From JBOFDK01 sp051646925 (GTDB lineage: Bacteria > Bacillota > Clostridia > Lachnospirales > Cellulosilyticaceae): DNA of 64,000 nt. Position numbers and translations under genes: made by a program. Below, piece after piece: positions 53,415 through 60,746 of this stretch (its first letter is position 1; each line of letters opens with the position of its first letter). Where the stretch lies: assembly GCA_051646925.1 (NCBI GenBank), contig JBOFDK010000014.1, positions 1-64,000 on the forward strand, written 5' to 3'. Below the pieces are notes generated by a model that was not told the origin of the DNA, made no database searches, and was given only the letters and a program-made list of their open reading frames with translations.

Positions 53415-54635
53415 TTATTTTTGTATAAAATATTTCATAATATAATGCCCATCTTTTATTGCTATACCTGTATTTTTTGCAAATTTTTCTGTATATACAG
53501 CTTCTGCATTATAGTTTTTTCTATCAGTACTATCATAAATCATATAAGGTACTGGGTCAGATGTATGCGTTCTTAAACTTAAAGGCGTTGCATGATCTGG
53601 TAATACCATTAATTTATAATCAATGCTTTTTTCTTCTAACATTTTCAAAACAGGACCTATTATTTGTTTATCTATTTCCTCAATTGCCTTGATTTTGTTA
53701 TCTTGTTCATTACGATGCCCCGCTTCATCTGGTCCTTCTAGGTGAATATATATAAAATCTTTATCTTCATCTATTAGCCATTTTAATGCAGCGTCTTTTT
53801 TACCTTCATAATTCGTATGTATATTACCAGTTGCGCCCTCTACATCAATAGAAACCATATCAGCTGTAATTCCTATTCCTTTAATCAAATCTACTGCCGA
53901 AATAACTGCACCATCAATATCGTATTTAGATTTAAAACTTGGAAGATTTGGCTTTGAACCTTCTCCCCATATCCATATACTATTTGCAGGTTTTAGACCT
54001 TTCTTACGGCGACTTTCGTTGATTGGATGATTATTTAGTAATTCATAGCTTTTTTTCGTTATATCCCAAATAAATTCAGCGTGTTCACCTTCTGGCTTAT
54101 GCTCCCCAGCTTTTAGTCCTACAATGTCATGAGGTGGTATTAATCCAATATTTGCACTTCCACCATTCCATACCAATAAGTGACGGTAACTAGCACCTGT
54201 ATAAAACTTTTTGATTTCATCGCCAAATGCATTTTGAATAACTTCTATTAATTGATTTGCTTCTTCTGTTGTAATTTCACCAGCGCTATGATCTAAAATT
54301 GTTTTATCATCATAATCATTCTCATCTTCTGAGACTGTAATTATATTTGTACGAAATGTAATATCTGTATCGTTAAGTTCTACACCTATACTTAAAGCTT
54401 CAAATGGACTTCTTCCAAAATAATACTGTTGTGGATTATAACCTAATATAGCTAAGTTTGCTATATCACTCCCCTTTGCACAACCTTTTGGTATTGTATT
54501 CACCATACCTATTTCACTATAAGGTGCATACTTATCCATCGTTACTGTTTTTGCATATTCAAGTGGTGTTTTTCCTTCAAGTGATATAATTGGCTCATCT
54601 GCCATTCCGTCTAACAATACAACAATATACTTCAT
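53415..54635 (-). CDS. apgM: ApgM-type cofactor-independent phosphoglycerate mutase-like protein
   Basis: The 406-residue protein belongs to the alkaline phosphatase superfamily branch that includes ApgM and the group once proposed as an alternative homoserine kinase. Metal-site segments are visible: VVLLDGMAD at the N terminus, KGSDIANLAILGY with the likely catalytic Ser, YIHLEGPDEAGHRNE and VLPDHATP. The family assignment is firm; the reaction is less so. It lies between hom and lysC and only 14 bases from hom, so a link to homoserine metabolism is possible. A true GHMP homoserine kinase is also present at 50513-51421. Confidence 0.85.
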   Translation of the reverse strand: MKYIVVLLDGMADEPIISLEGKTPLEYAKTVTMDKYAPYSEIGMVNTIPKGCAKGSDIANLAILGYNPQQYYFGRSPFEALSIGVELNDTDITFRTNIITVSEDENDYDDKTILDHSAGEITTEEANQLIEVIQNAFGDEIKKFYTGASYRHLLVWNGGSANIGLIPPHDIVGLKAGEHKPEGEHAEFIWDITKKSYELLNNHPINESRRKKGLKPANSIWIWGEGSKPNLPSFKSKYDIDGAVISAVDLIKGIGITADMVSIDVEGATGNIHTNYEGKKDAALKWLIDEDKDFIYIHLEGPDEAGHRNEQDNKIKAIEEIDKQIIGPVLKMLEEKSIDYKLMVLPDHATPLSLRTHTSDPVPYMIYDSTDRKNYNAEAVYTEKFAKNTGIAIKDGHYIMKYFIQK

Positions 54636-54648
54636 ACAAATCCCCCTT

Positions 54649-55860
54649 TTATTTTTCTATACGTATTTTAGTAACTACATTACAATCCTTGATATTATTT
54701 AATTTACTTTCAATATCTTTTTTCTTTTCATGTGGTGTTACAAATACATATCCATCTTTTGATGCAACCTCTTCAACATCTCCAAATAGTTCTTTGACTA
54801 ATATTTTTGCAAGATTTACATCCCCATCTAATCTTACAAAATATGCTACTACCATATCTTCTATGTTTGAAAGTTTAACTTTTTCTTTTGACCAAAAGAC
54901 TGTTATATTAACCCCATCATGTCTTGCTGCATCTATCATATCTGCAACCATCGCACTTGCTGTAGGTAATTTCCCAGCTCCTCGCCCATAAAACATTAAA
55001 TCTCCAACCATATTTCCATTTACCAATATAGCATTAAAAACATCACTAACCATAGCAAGTGGATGTTCTTTAGAAATCATAGTTGGCTCAACACTTGCAA
55101 AAATATTTTCCCCTTGCTTTTTGCAACTACCTAATAATTTAATCTCACAACCGATAAGTGCTGCATCATCCATATCTCTAGACGTAATTTTTGTAATTCC
55201 CTCTGTTGTAATTTCTTTAAAATCAACGTGCTCCTCAAAAGCTAATGATGATAAAATAGCTATTTTACGACAAGCATCATGTCCTTCTACGTCTGCTTCT
55301 GGATTACGCTCTGCATAACCTAGTTGTTGCGCTTCTTTCAAAACATCTTCAAAACTTCGTTTTTCATCACGCATTTTAGTTAAAATAAAATTCGTTGTAC
55401 CGTTTAAAATTCCTGTAATCTCCATCACTTCATCTGCTGTTAATGCACTATTTAATGGGCGAATAATTGGAATTCCGCCACCTACACTAGCTTCAAAAAG
55501 AAAGTTAACTTTTTTATTATGTGCAATTTCTAACAGTTCTGGACCATACATTGCAACAAGTTCTTTGTTAGATGTTACTACGCTTTTCCCACTTTCTAGT
55601 AACATTTTTACATATTCATATGCTGGACTTACGCCCCCCATAGCTTCTGCAACAATTTTAACTTCCTCATCTTCTAGTATAATATTTATGTCATTTACAA
55701 ACTTTTCCTTAATAGGACTATCTAAAAATTCACGCTTATCTAAAATGTATTTCACATCTAAACTATTGCCTACTTTTTTACCAATTTTGTTTTTATTTTT
55801 TTCTAATACTTCAACTACCCCAGATCCTACCGTACCATACCCTAGAACTGCTACGTTCAT
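54649..55860 (-). CDS. hom: Homoserine dehydrogenase
   Basis: Hom reduces aspartate semialdehyde to homoserine. The 403-residue protein has the Rossmann motif GYGTVGSGVVEVL, the catalytic-region ILNGTTNFILTKM, GYAERNPEADVEGHDACRK and the C-terminal ACT domain (VYVRLD-like YFVRLDGDVNLAKI). GGGGAG precedes the ATG. It follows a small ACT-domain gene by 14 bases and precedes the apgM-like gene. Confidence 0.97.
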   Translation of the reverse strand: MNVAVLGYGTVGSGVVEVLEKNKNKIGKKVGNSLDVKYILDKREFLDSPIKEKFVNDINIILEDEEVKIVAEAMGGVSPAYEYVKMLLESGKSVVTSNKELVAMYGPELLEIAHNKKVNFLFEASVGGGIPIIRPLNSALTADEVMEITGILNGTTNFILTKMRDEKRSFEDVLKEAQQLGYAERNPEADVEGHDACRKIAILSSLAFEEHVDFKEITTEGITKITSRDMDDAALIGCEIKLLGSCKKQGENIFASVEPTMISKEHPLAMVSDVFNAILVNGNMVGDLMFYGRGAGKLPTASAMVADMIDAARHDGVNITVFWSKEKVKLSNIEDMVVAYFVRLDGDVNLAKILVKELFGDVEEVASKDGYVFVTPHEKKKDIESKLNNIKDCNVVTKIRIEK

Positions 55861-55874
55861 TTTATATCACTCCC

Positions 55875-56315
55875 CTATTCTCTAGCTAATACTTTTACAC
55901 TCTGCACACCATTTATATCTCCTAGTTGCATCAATAATTCATCTATTTCTATATTCATATTCATAGTCTGCATACATAAATTTATCATTGCAATACCATT
56001 CATTGGAATCATCTGATTAAGTGTCAAAATATTGCCACCTACATAAGCTATATGATTTAGTACATCAGATAATTTTCCAAGTTCATCTTTCAAATAGACT
56101 ACTATTGTAATTATACTACCTTGTCCTTTTTCATAAAATGGCATGATAGAGTCTTTGTATTTATAAAAAGAACTTCTACTAATACCTACATGCTCAGACG
56201 CCTCTTGAACACTCATTGATTTATTTGCTTGAAGCAAGTCCTTAACTTCCATAACTTTTAAAAATACCTCTGGAAGTACATCTTGTTCAACAATATAAAA
56301 TTGTTTCTTTTTCAT
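55875..56315 (-). CDS. ACT-domain protein of the UPF0735/PheB family
   Basis: This 146-residue protein has an N-terminal helix-turn-helix-like segment (SVQEASEHVGISRSSFYKYKDSI) and a C-terminal ACT domain (VVYLKDELGKLSDVLNHIAYVGGNILTLNQ). The family commonly precedes hom in Firmicutes and is thought to have a regulatory role in amino-acid metabolism, without firm proof. The start at 56315 follows GGGAG by 11 bases; a longer in-frame start lacks a better site. Confidence 0.9.
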   Translation of the reverse strand: MKKKQFYIVEQDVLPEVFLKVMEVKDLLQANKSMSVQEASEHVGISRSSFYKYKDSIMPFYEKGQGSIITIVVYLKDELGKLSDVLNHIAYVGGNILTLNQMIPMNGIAMINLCMQTMNMNIEIDELLMQLGDINGVQSVKVLARE

Positions 56316-56425
56316 AATAACACATTCTCCCTGTTCGCACACGATGAACATTTGTTTTCACTATACAGACTATGCATAGAAATAACTTATTATGCTTATC
56401 TTTCTAGCGTGTCTCAATTATTTTA

Positions 56426-57217
56426 TTATTTTGTTTCACTTATTTTATTTTCTTTTCTAAATGCAGTCCATGGCATATTTTTATGCATTATAAGCATACG
56501 AATAAACCAATAACATGACGCAAGCGCCATAAATAACCATTTAGGACATAGTATTAGACCTGTATAAACACAATCAAATGTCTCTGATTTTTTCAATTTT
56601 CGACTCATTTCAAATAACTTAACCATCATTCCCATACTAAAAATTGTAGAAATACCAATACGAATAAGTAAAAACGGTATTCCCATACTACTAATAATAT
56701 CAGTTACTGAGAACGTATTATTTATCAATTGCGATACGAGTTCTACACTTCCTAGTACTCCCGCTATAATAATAAAAATAATTGGTAGAAATCTCAAAAA
56801 TCCAAGCATTTCACCTGCACCTATACCTACGCCGCCGCCCCACTTAATATTACTCTTATCGCACCATAGCTTAAGCTGCGCTAATAAATGCTGTGTTTGT
56901 GTTCCTTCAAAAAAACCACAATTTGAAACAGTATATAATGTAAATGTAAGCTGATTATCATGACAAAATTTTTCTAATTCTTTTAAAAACACAAGCACAT
57001 GAGATGGTAATCCATCTACATACACAGGTACTCCAAGAACTACTTTATCACAATTTTTAATATGTTCAAAAACATCATTATACTTATTAGCTCTTGGCAA
57101 TTTGATTGTCAAACTATCATTTTTATTAGCCCCTAAAAAAGTACAAACATAACCTAGAAAATAAGCTGAATTGCTCCATTTACGTTTTGGACTTGCATCT
57201 ATGAATAACGTTTTCAT
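56426..57217 (-). CDS. Flavodoxin-fold NAD(P)H-dependent oxidoreductase with a membrane tail
   Basis: The 263-residue product begins with a flavodoxin-like domain (MKTLFIDASPKRKWSNSAYFLGYV, then KVVLGVPVYVDGLPSHV), with a Ser-containing phosphate loop. Residues about 130-200 carry two or three hydrophobic segments (FLPIIFIIIAGVLGSVELV and IPFLLIRIGISTIFSMGMM), which is unusual for this family. A final hydrophobic stretch occurs near CPKWLFMALASCYWF. Its ATG overlaps the stop of the gene at 57214-57702 by four bases. The substrate is unknown. Confidence 0.7.
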   Translation of the reverse strand: MKTLFIDASPKRKWSNSAYFLGYVCTFLGANKNDSLTIKLPRANKYNDVFEHIKNCDKVVLGVPVYVDGLPSHVLVFLKELEKFCHDNQLTFTLYTVSNCGFFEGTQTQHLLAQLKLWCDKSNIKWGGGVGIGAGEMLGFLRFLPIIFIIIAGVLGSVELVSQLINNTFSVTDIISSMGIPFLLIRIGISTIFSMGMMVKLFEMSRKLKKSETFDCVYTGLILCPKWLFMALASCYWFIRMLIMHKNMPWTAFRKENKISETK

Positions 57218-57702
57218 AACACTACCTCCTCTACACTTTCTATATAGTAGACCTGTGTACTTTTTGCATTCATATTAATTGCCATTCCAGCAATATATTT
57301 TTCCAAAACATCTTTTTCTAAATCACTTATGTTTTTACTATTGTAAATGTAAATTTTAAAATCAAATTGCTGCTTGTACCTAGGCACATGATGTATTTCT
57401 TTATCTATTATTCTGAAAAAAGGTAACAAGTATGAAATTGACCTATCTAACACTCTTTTTACTCCCGGTGTAAATACCCCATAATTTACTTCCGAAACAA
57501 TGATATACTCATCAACAGATGCCAGATTTCGCCCCATTTCTTTTAAACTATCTTTTAGGACACAACTACCTGGTGTTTTAAGCCAACATCCAAAACACCC
57601 AAAACATGATGCGCTTGGCTTTGATGCATCTATAACGATATAGTCTTTGCTAGGTAACTCTTTCCACTTCATACCATCATTATCATGCACGATTAGCTTC
57701 AT
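57214..57702 (-). CDS. Flavodoxin-like FMN reductase with a Cys-rich loop
   Basis: The 162-residue protein resembles NADPH-dependent FMN reductases that carry a CxxCxxC loop (CFGCFGCWLKTPGSC) and an EVNYGVFTPGVKRVLDRS substrate region. Three or four cysteines there may bind an iron-sulfur cluster or be redox active. The N-terminal strand is short and begins MKLIVHDNDG, which is atypical for the FMN-phosphate loop. It is coupled to the downstream flavodoxin-fold gene by an ATGA overlap. AGAGGG precedes the ATG. Confidence 0.75.
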   Translation of the reverse strand: MKLIVHDNDGMKWKELPSKDYIVIDASKPSASCFGCFGCWLKTPGSCVLKDSLKEMGRNLASVDEYIIVSEVNYGVFTPGVKRVLDRSISYLLPFFRIIDKEIHHVPRYKQQFDFKIYIYNSKNISDLEKDVLEKYIAGMAINMNAKSTQVYYIESVEEVVL

Positions 57703-57840
57703 TTGTTCCCTCTTTTCTGTAGTATTTTCAATTTTTTTATTCTTCTGCTTTATTTGTCATTTTGTTTTATCTATTATCTCATAGTTTTTTATCCTTTACA
57801 ATATCTTAATATACAATTGATTTTTGAATTTAATAAAAAA

Positions 57841-57882
57841 ATAAGAAGTATTGTCAATATCTAATGACAATACTTCTTATCT
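57841..57882. terminator. Terminator after prfB
   Basis: A 16-bp perfect stem pairs ATAAGAAGTATTGTCA (57841-57856) with TGACAATACTTCTTAT (57865-57880). It lies directly at the prfB stop. Confidence 0.9.
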
Positions 57883-58993
57883 TTAATCTACTTGGTGAAT
57901 CCAGCTTAAATATGCATTCATAAATTCACTAATGTCACCATCCATAACTGCACCTGTATTTCCTGTTTCTTGCTTCGTACGATGATCTTTCACCATATTG
58001 TATGGGTGGAATACATAAGAACGTATTTGACTTCCCCATCCAATATCTTTTTTCTCACCACGAATGTCATCTAACGTTGCCATTCGTTCTTCTTCTTGCT
58101 TTTCATACAATTTAGCTTTAAGCATTTGCATTGCTTTTTCTCTATTTTGAATCTGTGAACGTTCATTTTGACACTGTACTACTACACCTGTAGGTATATG
58201 CGTAATACGGACCGCTGAATCTGTTGTATTGATATGCTGTCCACCTGCCCCTGTTGCACGATAAGTATCAACTCTCAAATCTTCTGTCTTTATTTCAATA
58301 TCAATATCATCTGTAATTTCCGGCATAACATCACATGATGCAAAACTTGTATGACGTCTTCCTGATGAATCAAAAGGTGAAATACGAACAAGACGATGAA
58401 TACCTTTTTCTGATTTTAGATAACCATATGCATTTGGTCCATCTACTTGAATTGTTACTGATTTAATACCCGCCTCATCACCGTCTAAGTAATCAAGAAC
58501 TTGAATTTTATATCCTTGTTTAGCTATCCAGCGACTGAACATGCGATATAGCATACTTACCCAATCACAGGCTTCTGTACCGCCTGCTCCTGCATGTAAT
58601 GATATAATTGCATTATTTTTATCATATTCTCCATCAAATAATGTTGCTATATGCATCTCTTCAAAAGACTTTACAAAAGCTTTCTCTTCTATAACAACCT
58701 CATCTACTAGTTCACTATCTTGTTCTTCTTGCGCCATCTCTATTAACGTTGTAACATCTTCATATTGTGTGCAAAGTTTTTCATATTGCATAATTACATC
58801 TTGATGAGATTTCAACTCTTGTAATATTTTTTGAGCATTTGCCATATCATTCCAAAAATCTGGTTCTGCTGACTTACGCTCTAATATTTCAATTTCTTCT
58901 TTTCGCCTAGCGACGTCAAAGAGAGTTCCCCATTTCACCTAATTTTGTGCGATATGGCTCCAATGTTTGTTTTAATTGCTCTAACTGTAACAC
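57883..58993 (-). CDS. prfB: Peptide chain release factor 2, programmed +1 frameshift
   Basis: RF2 ends translation at UAA and UGA. The frame is in two pieces. A 25-codon lead begins GTG at 58993 (AGGAG 7 bases upstream) and reaches an in-frame TGA at 58918-58916 in the context CTT-TGA-C. A +1 slip on CTTT continues the second frame from 58917 to 57883. The product is about 369 residues, normal for RF2. A GGGG stretch upstream of the slip site serves as the internal Shine-Dalgarno-like signal. The GGQ motif lies in ATGAGGQHINTTDSAVR. A TATAAT with a TG extension sits at 59016-59021. The direct frame alone would begin with an implausible MKWGTLFDV. Confidence 0.96.
58916..58932 (-). promoter_or_regulatory. 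prfB programmed frameshift site
   Basis: Minus strand: GGGG, five bases, then CTTTGAC. The TGA at 58916-58918 is the autoregulatory stop that RF2 itself reads, so low RF2 favours the slip. The spacing between the purine run and CTTT is a little longer than in E. coli. Confidence 0.9.
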
Positions 58994-59091
58994 GTTATCA
59001 CTCCTTTTCCGTTCTATTATATCATAGCTTATATTATTTTATCTATTTAGTATTTCCACTCTTTTAGAGGTTTATATCGCTACCATCATAT

Positions 59092-60624
59092 CTAATCAAT
59101 AATTTTGTATATTTTAGCTTTCTCCATACCTTGTTTAATAATAAATTTATTTTTATCTATTTTAATAATCCCATCTTGAATACTTTGAGTACATTCTTTA
59201 ATATTTATAATTTCTTTTTCTATTACACTTTTCAACTCTAACAGTATATTTTCAACCTCTTTAATATCCTTTTTTATTTTTTTATTTTTTTGATTTCCCT
59301 CAAAATATTCTGTTATACCGTATATTAACATCGTAATAATAATTACCGATATACCTATTCCAATCCGTTCTCCAAATATTCTTAAATTACTTTTTTTATT
59401 AGCATTTTCGACTATAATTTTTACTTCTTCATCTATACTTTTTTTGATTGTACTAATATTGTTTTCTCCCTCCAGTATTTCTTGATTCAATTTAAATAAT
59501 TTTATTTTTTTCATTTCCATATTTAGTATTTTATCATTTAGTATTTTTACATCACCACATTTTATAGTAGTTATTTTTCCATTTTCAATAATAAAATCAT
59601 TTGCTTCTAACATATCACCTATTATTTCATCTTCTTTATATATTTTCATTATTTCGTCTTGAGATAATTTATTTCTTTCTATAAACACGTCACCATTATC
59701 TAACCAATCCAACTCTTCAATGTTTCCTTCATACTCTGACATATTATTTTTTTCTGATATATTATCCATTATATATTCTATATTTTTTTCATTATTATCT
59801 AAATTTTCTACTACCCTTATATCGTATTCGCTATCTTCTGATAATTTTATTTTTTTAGTATTTATCCTTTGCCATTTTTCTCTATTTTTTAATAATTCTC
59901 TTTTTTTTTCTCCTATCTCCATACTATACTGATAAATCATATCACTATATCTGCTAAAACTTTGTTTAATTATTTTTTTCATAATATCTCGAGTGTTTTT
60001 AAAATGCACGTTACTGATCAATTTACCTTTATTCATATTTTTCATTCTAATTTCTTGTAAATATTTTTTATATATTTCCATATTTTTTTTAATAATGTCA
60101 TCCGATAATTTCTTATCCAGTATATCTGTATTTACTATTTTTTCCATAAAACTTTCTCTTAATTCTCTAACTTCCTCTTTCATTGATACAATATATTTAG
60201 AGTCTAGTTGAATATCTTTATATATTAGTAATGTAATTCCCAATATAGATATATCAGCACCAACTGTTATACATATTCTTGTTAAACTATTTAATATATA
60301 CGTTATTAGACTTTCTTTTAATTCAGAAAGTTTAAATTTTCCACATACTAAAAAAGTATCTATTTTTATCGTTTTTCTCATTTCAAGAACTTTAGCATCA
60401 ACATGCATATTTGCCTCATTAATTTCTTCTAAACACTCATCTATCCTATCTACTTGGATAGATTTATATAACTTGGTCATTAATTGTTGTCCACTAAGTA
60501 GTCCTGCTAACTCATTCCATACTTTTTTATATCTTTCAAATAATGATATTAATTCTCTTTCTATTTTTTCTAAATATAGCCTATCTTTTTCTAACTCCGG
60601 AAACAATATTTTATCAAATATCAT
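59092..60624 (-). CDS. Orphan membrane/coiled-coil protein between prfB and secA
   Basis: I do not recognise this 510-residue protein. It is Ile/Lys/Glu/Asn-rich with several heptad-like stretches, and more AT-rich than its neighbours. A hydrophobic stretch near 117-140 (ILNSLTRICITVGADISILGITLLIY) and a clear transmembrane helix near 438-458 (IGISVIIITMLIYGI) suggest membrane anchoring. No signal peptide, catalytic motif or Walker loop is visible. AAGGTG precedes the ATG. In most Firmicutes secA and prfB are adjacent, so the gene looks like an insertion. It could be a lineage-specific structural protein or a divergent phage- or defence-like gene. Confidence 0.65.
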   Translation of the reverse strand: MIFDKILFPELEKDRLYLEKIERELISLFERYKKVWNELAGLLSGQQLMTKLYKSIQVDRIDECLEEINEANMHVDAKVLEMRKTIKIDTFLVCGKFKLSELKESLITYILNSLTRICITVGADISILGITLLIYKDIQLDSKYIVSMKEEVRELRESFMEKIVNTDILDKKLSDDIIKKNMEIYKKYLQEIRMKNMNKGKLISNVHFKNTRDIMKKIIKQSFSRYSDMIYQYSMEIGEKKRELLKNREKWQRINTKKIKLSEDSEYDIRVVENLDNNEKNIEYIMDNISEKNNMSEYEGNIEELDWLDNGDVFIERNKLSQDEIMKIYKEDEIIGDMLEANDFIIENGKITTIKCGDVKILNDKILNMEMKKIKLFKLNQEILEGENNISTIKKSIDEEVKIIVENANKKSNLRIFGERIGIGISVIIITMLIYGITEYFEGNQKNKKIKKDIKEVENILLELKSVIEKEIINIKECTQSIQDGIIKIDKNKFIIKQGMEKAKIYKIID

Positions 60625-60710
60625 ATTTTCACACCTTTATAATGTTTTTTTTATATACTATGTAATTATTTTATCATTGATACAATTTTTTAAAAAAAAA
60701 ACAAAAAAAC

Positions 60711-60746
60711 GAGCACATAGATTTTCATCTTATGTGCTCATTTTTT
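60711..60746. terminator. Terminator after secA
   Basis: GAGCACATA (60711-60719) pairs with TATGTGCTC (60731-60739), followed on the plus strand by a T run. The A run at 60692-60709 reads as a U tract for the minus-strand secA. Confidence 0.85.

Noticed and set aside
56316..56425. Riboswitch or T box upstream of the ACT-hom-apgM-lysC group
   Set aside because: Only 110 bases are available, and I see no specifier-loop, T-box sequence or lysine-element fold.
58916..58918. TGA as a sense codon or a broken prfB
   Set aside because: The context CTT-TGA-C at codon 26 with an upstream purine run is the standard RF2 frameshift. TGA is used as a stop elsewhere, for example in rimI.
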